DNA of 64,000 nucleotides from Aquimarina sediminis. Its GTDB lineage: Bacteria > Bacteroidota > Bacteroidia > Flavobacteriales > Flavobacteriaceae. Position 1 is the stretch's first letter. The number at the start of each line of letters is the position of its first letter. The stretch covers positions 62,001 through 126,000 of the forward strand of contig NZ_POYJ01000010.1 of NCBI RefSeq assembly GCF_002895435.1, in the 5' to 3' direction. The notes under the pieces are model-generated. The model had not been told where the DNA came from. It saw only the letters and a program-made list of their open reading frames with translations, and did no database searches. Shown in pieces: positions 37,977 through 45,839 of this stretch. The position numbers and the translations under genes were made by a program.

Positions 37977-39239
37977 ATGAAAATGGTCATTAATGCTACT
38001 TTAAAAAAACTAACTGCTGAACAAAAATTTATGATCAGCGTTATTATTGTTAATGGAGGAAACTACCTGTATAATTTAATACTAGGAAGAGTCTTAGGTC
38101 CAGAGCAATTTGCAGATGCAGCATTATTAATTACTTTTTTATTGGTTTTATCCTTTATCGCAATGACCTTTCAATTATCAACCGCAAAATTTTCCGTCAT
38201 TTTTGAAAATGATGTGTTCAAAAGTTTTATCAATATTATTTACAAATATTCGAGTATAATCGGATTGATCTTTGGGGTCTTAATGATCTTATTTTCAAAA
38301 AACCTTCAAGTTCTTTTTAATACTCAATCCTCTTCAATGTTTATCATTTTTGGTATTGGCGTACCCATATATTTTATAATGAGCGTTAATAGAGGGGTAT
38401 TTCAGGGAAGTAAAAAATTTGACAGCCTTGCAATTACCTATCAAGGAGAAATGTTAAGCAGACTTATTATAACCCTTGTTTTGATTTATATAACGAGTCT
38501 ACAATCTTCTATCTTGGTTGCATTGGGTATCGCTATTTCTTTTCTATTTGGATTACTCCCCTTTCGTTCAGAAGATATAGCACTTACCAAAAAACATATA
38601 CTACCACCAACACAATCCAGATATATCATCAAATTTTTTATACTTACCGCCTTCTATGAGTTGACTCAGATTATAATTAATAATAGTGACATCCTAATGG
38701 TAAAACACTATTTTGAAATCTATGAAGCCGGTTTATATGCCTCATTAGCATTAATTGGCAGGGTAGTCTATTTTGTTGCCTGGATGTTTGTTATGCTACT
38801 GTTACCAAAAGTGGTACAAAAACAAAAAGACGGAGAGGCACATGCTCCAGTACTTTTCAAATATGTATTTTACATCACATTACTTTCGGCAGCAATTGTA
38901 ACAGGTTGTTACCTGTTTCCGGAGTTTGTGATTAACATTATGTTTGGCTCAGAATACATAAGTGTAGCACCACTATTATGGAAATATGCTATTGCAACTT
39001 CACTCTTTGCTATTTCTAATATTTTTGCCTATTATTTTTTATCATTAGATCAATATATTCCCGTTATACTCTCTGCTTTACTTGGGGTTTCGCAGGTTGT
39101 TCTTATTATATTTTTTCACAATACATTATTAGAAATTGTAATTATGCAAATCATAGCAATGGCTATTCTTCTCACATTTCAAATCCTCTTTTTTATCGGC
39201 TATCAAAAACTGTCTAAAAAGAGCTCAACGAACCATTAA
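37977..39239 (+). CDS. Oligosaccharide flippase family membrane protein (Wzx-like)
   Basis: 420 aa with about 12 hydrophobic segments over the whole length. The N-terminus matches the MOP/PST-type polysaccharide flippases (NYLYNLILGRVLGPEQFADA). Such proteins move lipid-linked sugar units across the inner membrane. It lies between the matrix protein gene and two STAS genes, with a glycosyltransferase downstream, consistent with a surface polysaccharide pathway. No polymerase (Wzy) is obvious beside it. Confidence 0.86.
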   Translation: MKMVINATLKKLTAEQKFMISVIIVNGGNYLYNLILGRVLGPEQFADAALLITFLLVLSFIAMTFQLSTAKFSVIFENDVFKSFINIIYKYSSIIGLIFGVLMILFSKNLQVLFNTQSSSMFIIFGIGVPIYFIMSVNRGVFQGSKKFDSLAITYQGEMLSRLIITLVLIYITSLQSSILVALGIAISFLFGLLPFRSEDIALTKKHILPPTQSRYIIKFFILTAFYELTQIIINNSDILMVKHYFEIYEAGLYASLALIGRVVYFVAWMFVMLLLPKVVQKQKDGEAHAPVLFKYVFYITLLSAAIVTGCYLFPEFVINIMFGSEYISVAPLLWKYAIATSLFAISNIFAYYFLSLDQYIPVILSALLGVSQVVLIIFFHNTLLEIVIMQIIAMAILLTFQILFFIGYQKLSKKSSTNH

Positions 39240-39342
39240 ATCAGTTCATCGAAACATATATGCAATTCGGCAGAATTGATATATATTTTTGGAAAAAATG
39301 ATTCATATTCAAAATATTGTTAACCCATAAAAACAATTCGTT

Positions 39343-39639
39343 ATGGCATTAAAAATTATTAAAAACCAGGAGATTTTTGAAATTAGAGGAAGTATCGTTG
39401 CAGAAAATGCACAATCTCTACAGCAACATTTTGAGAAGTTATTGCATACTTCAGACAAAGTAATCCTATGTGTTGATAAAGTTAAAAAAATCGATGCCTC
39501 AGGTGTCTCAGTACTCACCAAATTATTTAGAAGCGCAGTAGAAAGTAATAAAATCTTTTACATTATAGGAAAGGAAAACAAAAAAGTAAGAAATGCTTTT
39601 GGCAACATTAGTTATATGCTACGCAGTGATTTTGTATAG
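39343..39639 (+). CDS. STAS domain protein (anti-sigma factor antagonist-like)
   Basis: A 98-aa STAS domain. The phosphorylatable site is intact (KIDASGVSVLTKL), as in SpoIIAA-type switches. The usual partner kinase (RsbW/SpoIIAB) and phosphatase are not in the window. It is followed 28 bp later by a second STAS gene. Location beside a flippase and glycosyltransferase suggests partner switching in control of polysaccharide or surface functions; that is inference. Confidence 0.85.
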   Translation: MALKIIKNQEIFEIRGSIVAENAQSLQQHFEKLLHTSDKVILCVDKVKKIDASGVSVLTKLFRSAVESNKIFYIIGKENKKVRNAFGNISYMLRSDFV

Positions 39640-39667
39640 AATTTAATACCCCCCAAATACTCATACC

Positions 39668-39967
39668 ATGAAACTACAAATTATAAATACCTTAGGAACA
39701 TTTGAAGTAATAGGAAATTTTACTTCGGAGAATACAGAAATAGTAAAAGATCGTTTTAACTATTTATTAGATCATTATGAAGAAGTCGTAATGTCTCTAA
39801 AAAAGGTAAAAAAAATAGATAAAAAAGCAGTAAAGGTTTTAAAAGAAATCTCGGCAAAGGCCAATAGAAGAAGCAAAATCTTATTTGTTTTAGGTAAAGA
39901 AAATAGAATTATAGCAGCCGCTTTTAATAGAAATAAAGCAAATCATATTTTTAGAGAGAACTATTAA
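39668..39967 (+). CDS. STAS-like protein without phosphosite
   Basis: A 99-aa paralog of the preceding gene. The fold pattern is kept (FEVIGNFTSENTEIVKDRF, KKVKKIDKKAVKVLKEI), but the conserved Ser of the DASG loop is replaced (KIDKKAVKV), so it cannot be switched by Ser phosphorylation at that place. It may bind constitutively or act as a decoy or dimer partner for the first STAS protein. It is rich in Lys (many AAA/AAG codons). Confidence 0.75.
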   Translation: MKLQIINTLGTFEVIGNFTSENTEIVKDRFNYLLDHYEEVVMSLKKVKKIDKKAVKVLKEISAKANRRSKILFVLGKENRIIAAAFNRNKANHIFRENY

Positions 39968-40199
39968 CCTCTTTTTGATAAACTATTACGCAATAATATC
40001 TGAAGGAAACCTTTTTTATCAACAGCATTTCTCATCATTATTCTTGCGTTTCCGTTGCTTTTATCATAAATTGTAGTTAAATGTTAAAGACGTACCCCAT
40101 TCGTCCTAAAATCTTGAAACCTGTATAACCAATAAGATTTCTCCTCGATTTTAATTCGTCTCTGTCTGTTTTCTAAAAAAGAACACAAAATTTTTACAG

Positions 40200-41417
40200 A
40201 TGAAACTAGCTATCGTAACGGCGTACCCGCCAAGTAAAGTAACATTAAATGAATATGCGTATCACCTAGTAAAGCATTTTAGACAACATACTGAAGTATC
40301 TGAACTTATTTTACTAACTGATATCTCCCCAAAATCTGCTGATACCACCTTTGAAGAAAAAGGATGTGTTATAACAGTCAAACAATGCTGGAAATTTAAT
40401 AGTTATAGCAATATTTTGTCTGTAATGAAAATCGTTAAACAGGTTAAGCCCGATGCGATACTGTTTAATCTTCAGTTTATGAAATTTGGAGATAAAAAAA
40501 TAGCCGCTGCTCTGGGATTGTTATTACCAAAACGTTGCGTGTTTAACAAAATCCCTACGATAGTCCTTTTACACAATATTATGGAGCAAGTAGATCTTGA
40601 GAGTTCTGGGTTTACAAAAAATAAAATTTTACAAAAAATATATAACGGTATTGGCACCATGCTTACTCGATTTATTTTGTCTGCCGATATTGTCGCCGTA
40701 ACTATTGATAAGTATGTACATATTCTGAAAGAAAAATACAAAGTTGAAAACGTAATACAAATACCGCACGGAACCTTTGAGTTGCCTGAAGAGCCCAAAT
40801 ACACATTACCCGATGGTCCTTTACAAATAATGACTTTTGGAAAATTTGGCACCTACAAAAAAGTTGAAATCATGATCGAAGCTGTAGAAAAAATACGTTC
40901 CAGGACCAATGCAGATCTAGAGATCGTAATAGCGGGAACCGATAACCCAAATGTACCAGGATATTTGCAATCAATGAAAGAAAAATATGCAACGGTACCT
41001 CAACTTACATTTACTGGTTATGTAGAAGAAGCAGATGTACCCAGAATCTTTGCAGAAAGTGCTATGGTAGTATTTCCGTACACATCTACAACAGGTAGCT
41101 CTGGTGTATTACATCAGGCAGGAAGCTATGGCAAAGCTGTGGTGATGCCCGACTTAGGAGATCTAAGTTTATTGATTAAAGACGAAGGCTACAGAGGAGA
41201 ATTTTTTGATCCAGAAAGTGTAGACAGCCTTGCTGATGCCATAGAAAAAATAGTATTAGATCCTTCTTACCGAACAGCTCTAGGCAAAGCAAACTACGAT
41301 GCCTCAACAGCTTTTCCGATGAGTAAAATAACCAAAATGTACCTCAACCAGTTTAATGCTATTAAAGAAAGTAAAATTCATAAAATCAGAAAATCATACG
41401 AACAGGCTTCTTTATAA
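40200..41417 (+). CDS. GT4 family glycosyltransferase
   Basis: 405 aa with GT-B fold. The N-terminal domain starts KLAIVTAYPPSK. The C-terminal domain has MTFGKFGTYKKVEIMIEA, then LTFTGYVEEADVPRIFAES and VFPYTSTTGSSGVLHQAGSY, a variant of the GT4 E-x7-E nucleotide-sugar site. It is cytosolic and probably membrane-peripheral. A 232-bp gap separates it from the STAS genes, so it may have its own promoter. It is likely part of the same polysaccharide pathway as the flippase. Confidence 0.88.
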   Translation: MKLAIVTAYPPSKVTLNEYAYHLVKHFRQHTEVSELILLTDISPKSADTTFEEKGCVITVKQCWKFNSYSNILSVMKIVKQVKPDAILFNLQFMKFGDKKIAAALGLLLPKRCVFNKIPTIVLLHNIMEQVDLESSGFTKNKILQKIYNGIGTMLTRFILSADIVAVTIDKYVHILKEKYKVENVIQIPHGTFELPEEPKYTLPDGPLQIMTFGKFGTYKKVEIMIEAVEKIRSRTNADLEIVIAGTDNPNVPGYLQSMKEKYATVPQLTFTGYVEEADVPRIFAESAMVVFPYTSTTGSSGVLHQAGSYGKAVVMPDLGDLSLLIKDEGYRGEFFDPESVDSLADAIEKIVLDPSYRTALGKANYDASTAFPMSKITKMYLNQFNAIKESKIHKIRKSYEQASL

Positions 41418-41475
41418 AAGTTTCTGCCAACCTTATGGCAGGGTTGCCCCAAACTTAATAATTTGTCATAACTGT

Positions 41476-41510
41476 AAAGCACTCTTGATAGTAACAAGGA
41501 GTGCTTTTTT
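41476..41510 (+). terminator. Rho-independent terminator after the GT4 gene
   Basis: A 9-bp stem AAAGCACTC (41476-41484) / GAGTGCTTT (41499-41507), a 14-base loop and a run of six T. It lies 59 bp after the GT4 stop. Confidence 0.85.
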
Positions 41511-41567
41511 ATTAGAAGTAATCAAAAGTTATTCTTATTTCTGTCATAGTAAGGACATACATGCTTT

Positions 41568-42011
41568 TTATATATGCCAAAAAAATCGCTCTTTTGATTT
41601 TGATATCCCACCAATTTTATGGTAAAAATTAATTGCTTCGACATTAAAATCAGGAGTTTGCCATTGGATAACCTTACAGTTTTCTAATCGTGCATATTCT
41701 TTTATTTTTCTCATCAGTTGGGTCCCTAATCCCATACCTCTTGTTTTTTCTTTCAAAAACAAGCAATCAAGATATATATAGAAACTGGCATCCCAAGTAG
41801 AAAACTGTTTCATAAATGTGGCATATCCCACAATTTCTGTATCCCATTCTACAACAATACATTTTAGAATGCTGGACGAATGAAAAAGATATTTTGATAA
41901 TAACTCCTGCTTGTTAGTAGCATCACACGCTACTTTCTCAAAAGCAGCATGTGCTTGGCATAATTCTACAATCGGTACAATATCTTTTTCAAGAGCAAAT
42001 CGGATGTTCAT
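41568..42011 (-). CDS. GNAT family N-acetyltransferase
   Basis: 147 aa from the ATG at 42011 (MNIRFALEKDIVPIVELCQA), chosen because it follows the rhodanese stop by 10 bp and starts exactly at the GNAT fold. A longer frame runs back into the rhodanese gene. The acetyl-CoA loop is KTRGMGLGTQLMRKI (Q/R-x-x-G-x-G/A), and the C-terminal part has NVEAINFYHKIGG. The substrate is unknown. It forms a two-gene unit with the rhodanese gene. Confidence 0.85.
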   Translation of the reverse strand: MNIRFALEKDIVPIVELCQAHAAFEKVACDATNKQELLSKYLFHSSSILKCIVVEWDTEIVGYATFMKQFSTWDASFYIYLDCLFLKEKTRGMGLGTQLMRKIKEYARLENCKVIQWQTPDFNVEAINFYHKIGGISKSKERFFWHI

Positions 42012-42021
42012 ATACCTATCT

Positions 42022-42420
42022 TTAACAAGCGCATTGAATTTGCGAGCCTTTTGTTGGATGCGTTCCATCAGTTGCATAACCATCAAATTTCCACCACTCG
42101 ATGCCCCCCATCAGTTCTTTTACTGTAAAACCAAGTTTAGTCATTTTTAGAGCTCCTTTTGTCGAGGCATTGCACCCAATACCATCACAATAGCAAACGT
42201 ATGTTTTTGTTTTATCCAGATGCTTTGTACTTTCAATAGTCATTTCACTATGGGGTAAGTTTATCGCAGTTGGAATATGTTCTTTTTCATATCCAAATTT
42301 TTGCCTTGTATCCACAACAATAATATCTTCATTATTTTCTAATGCATCATATACATCAGATGGGTCCATCTCATAGGTAAGTTTATTCTCGTAAAATTCA
42401 ATTTGTTTTTGCATGATCAT
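42022..42420 (-). CDS. Rhodanese-like domain protein
   Basis: A 132-aa single rhodanese domain: VVDTRQKFGYEKEHIPTAIN, then the active-site loop YVCYCDGIGCNAS and a C-terminal LMGGIEWWKFDGY. A catalytic Cys is available in the CYCDGIGC loop. It may serve in sulfur transfer. It is divergent from the LysR gene with a compact promoter region between, which suggests control by that LysR protein. Confidence 0.87.
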   Translation of the reverse strand: MIMQKQIEFYENKLTYEMDPSDVYDALENNEDIIVVDTRQKFGYEKEHIPTAINLPHSEMTIESTKHLDKTKTYVCYCDGIGCNASTKGALKMTKLGFTVKELMGGIEWWKFDGYATDGTHPTKGSQIQCAC

Positions 42421-42437
42421 AAGATTTATATTTTGGG

Positions 42438-42466
42438 CAAAATTAAAAGGTATATAGTCTTACAAA
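42438..42466 (-). promoter_or_regulatory. Promoter of the rhodanese-GNAT unit
   Basis: On the minus strand TTTG (42463-42466), 17 bp, then TAATTTTG (42438-42445) match the Bacteroidota -33/-7 promoter consensus (TTTG ... TAnnTTTG). The start site would be about 10 bp before the ATG at 42420. Confidence 0.55.
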
Positions 42467-42535
42467 TACATATATAATTGAATCATTCTAAATCATAGCT
42501 GAAATTATTTCATCTCTCTCTCTGTTGTATTATTG

Positions 42536-42543
42536 TAACTTTG
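42536..42543 (+). promoter_or_regulatory. -7 box of the LysR gene
   Basis: TAACTTTG matches TAnnTTTG exactly. It ends 5 bp before the ATG at 42549, so transcription from it would give an almost leaderless message. No good -33 element was seen. Confidence 0.4.
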
Positions 42544-42548
42544 CATTT

Positions 42549-43439
42549 ATGGAAATCAAGTATTTTAGGCTAATAAAAACGATTGCTGAAGAAGGGAGTA
42601 TAGCAGGTTCTTCTGAAAAACTGTTTTTAACTCAATCAGCATTAAGTCATCAACTAAAGGATCTAGAAGAACAGCTTGGTTTTAAAGTTTTTCATAGAAC
42701 CCGTAATAAGTGGCAATTAACCGAAGAAGGTAACGAACTATATACACTGGCCAATAATATTCTTGAAAGTATAGAACAAGGGTTTAAAAATATCGAACAA
42801 ATAAAAACTGGTTCTGCAGGCTCAATCAAGGTGAGTACAGAATGCTACTCATTTTATCAGGGATTATCTGGGTTTATTCAAAAAATGGGGGTTTTATACC
42901 CTCAGATTAAGGTTGATCTAAATCTTGAAGCTACGCACCAGCCGATTTCAAAACTTTTATCAAATGAAATAGACATTGCCATAGTTACCTCTAAGCCTAC
43001 AAATGATTTATTATCAAGTGTTGAAATTTTTGAGGATGAAATCTTTGCTATTATGCACAAAGAAAACCCATTACATAAAGTTGAATTTCTTGATACTAGT
43101 CACTTCCTAGATATACACCTTATCATCCACTCTTTTCCTTTGGAAACTGTATCGGTCTACCGACAATTTTTAGAACCTAATAAAATCACCCCATTCAAAA
43201 TTTCTGCTATCCCACTGACCGAAGTGGCTTTAGAAATGGTGAATGCCAATATGGGAATACTATGCTTGCCAAAATGGGCATTAAAATCCTTCAAACTATC
43301 GGAAGATATAGTTTATAAAAAAATAGGAAAGTATGGTATAAAGAGAATGCACTTTTTGGTTGTTCGTAAAACGGATATTCATAAAAAATACATTACCGAT
43401 TTTATTGCTAATTTTAAGGAAGATTTTTCAGTAGAATAG
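42549..43439 (+). CDS. LysR family transcriptional regulator
   Basis: 296 aa from the ATG at 42549 (MEIKYFRLIKTIAEEGSIAG), the normal LysR beginning; eight extra upstream residues are unlikely. The HTH is about 1-62 (KLFLTQSALSHQLKDLEEQL). The C-terminal ~200 residues form the effector-binding domain (LEATHQPISKLLSNEIDIAI, GILCLPKWAL). It resembles MetR-type regulators, but that is not certain. It is divergent from the rhodanese-GNAT unit, its likely target. Confidence 0.9.
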   Translation: MEIKYFRLIKTIAEEGSIAGSSEKLFLTQSALSHQLKDLEEQLGFKVFHRTRNKWQLTEEGNELYTLANNILESIEQGFKNIEQIKTGSAGSIKVSTECYSFYQGLSGFIQKMGVLYPQIKVDLNLEATHQPISKLLSNEIDIAIVTSKPTNDLLSSVEIFEDEIFAIMHKENPLHKVEFLDTSHFLDIHLIIHSFPLETVSVYRQFLEPNKITPFKISAIPLTEVALEMVNANMGILCLPKWALKSFKLSEDIVYKKIGKYGIKRMHFLVVRKTDIHKKYITDFIANFKEDFSVE

Positions 43440-43541
43440 TTTGATAAAAATGTTTACCAAAACATTAGAGCACATACAATATAAAAGGAAGATCTTTACT
43501 TAGACAGAGACATTTATTACCTAAAAACTGATAAAATATTT

Positions 43542-43970
43542 ATGCAAACAACCTTAGAATATTGGAATACTTTAGCCAATCAAACTATTTTGATTGGTTC
43601 CTTGCTCAGTGGTTTTTCTATTGCAATAGTTGCTAACCTATTGGTTTCTGACCAAAACAGCAAACTAATAAACAGAATCCTGAGGCTAGCAACTATTTCT
43701 GCTGGCTGCTTTCTGGTTTCTGTATTTGCCATGTTTCAAATTTCAATGGTAACTACTCCAGGTGGATACATAACAAATGTAACCACACGAGATTTTTTTA
43801 TACCAAGGGTTGTTGGGATATCTACTTTTATGATTGGGCTATTCGCCCTTTCAGCCATCATAGCATTATCTGGTTGGGCAAAGTCAAAAAAAACCGGAAT
43901 ATTTACAAGCATCGTTGGTCTGCTTACCCTTTTATTGATTCTTACTACTATGCTCCGCATAAAATATTGA
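43542..43970 (+). CDS. Small integral membrane protein, unknown
   Basis: 142 aa with four predicted TM segments (about 17-34, 50-68, 90-110, 117-137) and short loops. There is a Gly/Thr-rich periplasmic or cytoplasmic loop (TTPGGYITNVTTRDFF). No catalytic motif and no family is recognised. It is the next gene after LysR on the same strand, 102 bp away. Confidence 0.7.
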   Translation: MQTTLEYWNTLANQTILIGSLLSGFSIAIVANLLVSDQNSKLINRILRLATISAGCFLVSVFAMFQISMVTTPGGYITNVTTRDFFIPRVVGISTFMIGLFALSAIIALSGWAKSKKTGIFTSIVGLLTLLLILTTMLRIKY

Positions 43971-44048
43971 ATACAAGTAAGAATTGGTGCAAATTGTATT
44001 TCCAATCTTTTATACCAAGGCTTGCAGTTAACCAAAACACTCTTGTAA

Positions 44049-44246
44049 ATGAAAAGTACAATCCCTAAAATCAAACAAATTACTTCTTCTGATGTTTTAC
44101 CGATTCGACACAAAGTCATGTGGCCAAATAAACCCATAAAATATGTCGAATTACCCAATGACGAAAGCGCAAGACACTTTGGATTATTTGTAAACAAACA
44201 AATAACATCGGTAATATCTCTATTTATAGAGAATAAAACAATTTAA
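44049..44246 (+). pseudogene. Truncated GNAT acetyltransferase (N-terminal fragment)
   Basis: 65 aa resembling only the first strand-helix part of a GNAT enzyme (IKQITSSDVLPIRHKVMWPN, then ESARHFGLFVNKQITSVISL). The acetyl-CoA-binding half that should follow is missing, and the frame stops at ..IENKTI. An 11-bp hairpin begins at its stop. The missing part was not found in the 76 bp downstream, so it is a deletion remnant rather than a simple frameshift. Confidence 0.65.
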
Positions 44247-44269
44247 TTGTACAAGTATAATTAAATTGT
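44238..44269 (+). terminator. AT-rich hairpin after the truncated gene
   Basis: ACAATTTAATT (44238-44248) pairs perfectly with AATTAAATTGT (44259-44269) around a 10-base loop. No T-run follows (CTGGC), so termination is uncertain. It may mark the deletion junction. Confidence 0.35.
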
Positions 44270-44322
44270 CTGGCATAAAATTTGATAATGTCGACAGAAG
44301 AAAAAACCAAATTTTATAGAAC

Positions 44323-45273
44323 ATGAAAAAAATAGCAATTGCATTAATTCTAGTTATGACATCTACAACAACATTCTCTCAAGATTGCAATGTTGTATTC
44401 TTTAATCAAAATGGAGATCGGTTTCAGGTTATCCTAAATGGCATATTACAAAATATAGGTTATGAAACAAATGTAAAAATTACTGATTTACATTTTGAAG
44501 GAAGTTATAAAGTAACTATTGTTTTCGAAAACAATCAATTACCTGATATACAAAAAAGTATATATCTAACCGATCGAAATTCGGAATACACGTATAACAT
44601 CAAAAAAAATAGAAAAGACAAATATGTATTAAGGGCTTTAAGTATAATCCCTTTACCTCAAGCTCCAATTTCTCCCCCGGCACAATCGGTTATTGTATTT
44701 TCAACAACGCCTCCAGCTTCTGTATCTACAACAACTTCTACAGTTAGTACTACAACAAATACAACCCCTAATGATCAAGATAATATTTCCATGGGTATAA
44801 ACATTGGTGGAGCAGAATTAAATGTAAATATAGGTATCACTGATGACACATATTCGGAAACCACTACAACCACTACCACAACTTACTCCACCACTAACAA
44901 CAATCCTCCAATTTATGAAAATGAACCAATAGCCACAAATAATCATTATGTAATGCCAGGTTATAATGGTTCTATTGGTTGCTCTTATCCCATGAGTGAT
45001 ACAGACTTTAACTCGGTAAAAGAATCTATTTCTACTAAAACTTTTCATGATACTAAATTAACATTGGCTAAGCAAATTACAAGCACCAATTGTTTAACGT
45101 CAGAACAAGCAAAACAGATTATACTACTCTTTAATTTTGAAGATGACAAATTAGAATATGCCAAGCATGCTTATGGATATATTTATGACCTTAGTAATTA
45201 TTATAAAGTAAACGATGCTTTTCTGTTTGAATTGACAATTGAAGAACTTAATGATTATATAAGAGGGAGATAA
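44323..45273 (+). CDS. Secreted DUF4476 domain protein
   Basis: 316 aa. Signal peptide 1-19 (ends TTFSQ). About 20-110 is a beta-rich region (FNQNGDRFQVILNGILQN), and about 115-210 is a Pro/Thr/Ser-rich low-complexity linker with runs of Thr. The C-terminal ~95 residues are DUF4476 (PMSDTDFNSVKESISTKTFH, LTSEQAKQIILLFNFED). The function of DUF4476 is unknown. It is a periplasmic or surface protein and stands alone. Confidence 0.82.
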   Translation: MKKIAIALILVMTSTTTFSQDCNVVFFNQNGDRFQVILNGILQNIGYETNVKITDLHFEGSYKVTIVFENNQLPDIQKSIYLTDRNSEYTYNIKKNRKDKYVLRALSIIPLPQAPISPPAQSVIVFSTTPPASVSTTTSTVSTTTNTTPNDQDNISMGINIGGAELNVNIGITDDTYSETTTTTTTTYSTTNNNPPIYENEPIATNNHYVMPGYNGSIGCSYPMSDTDFNSVKESISTKTFHDTKLTLAKQITSTNCLTSEQAKQIILLFNFEDDKLEYAKHAYGYIYDLSNYYKVNDAFLFELTIEELNDYIRGR

Positions 45274-45839
45274 TACATCTATCTTGAAAAAGTAAAAATC
45301 TTTTAACCTGAATTCAATATAAATTTAGAGGGCTATAAAAACCGTCCAATCAAGTGGTTTTTGGTAATGATGTGAAGAAAAGCTGTATCGTGATTAGTTT
45401 TTTTGGAAAACTGCTTGTTCTCGATAAATTTTATGGTCTTCGTAAGCTAAGAAAACACTAGAACTGACGTAGCTTTCTTATATTGAACTCAGGCTTTTAT
45501 AATAAACTATTTTTCAAACACATACAAACACTACCCTTTCATACATTACAAAAAAGACAAATCATCAGTTCAATCCTAATCATGCATTAGAACTTCGTTA
45601 TCAAGCTCTAAAATGCAATAAAATATAATCGTTTCATTAAATTCGATATAGCACTGCTACGGCTAATTTGAGAAACATAACAAACTAATATATTTTGAAG
45701 CAAATTCGAGCTGTAGTAGATTTTTAATGCATAATGTGGGTTCAAACAATTATCAAAATGATTCTATCCACTTACCAGAATGAATTGTCTTTTTATTAAT
45801 AAGGGCTATGGCTATAAAATGTATTATCTTGATTTTTTA
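45274..45839. other. Non-coding gap between convergent genes
   Basis: 566 bp without a gene. A terminator-like hairpin AAAAACC / GGTTTTT lies at 45337-45362 and would serve the DUF4476 gene. Many frames are short and broken, and no protein family is recognisable in any of them. It may be decayed DNA, but I cannot identify its origin. Confidence 0.45.

Noticed and set aside
42022..42086. Overlap of the GNAT frame with the rhodanese gene
   Set aside because: The upstream extension of the GNAT frame is explained by an internal ATG at 42011 that starts the domain, so no real overlap is needed.
45274..45839. Remnant of an insertion sequence
   Set aside because: Short broken frames suggest decayed DNA, but I see no terminal inverted repeats, target duplication or transposase motif.
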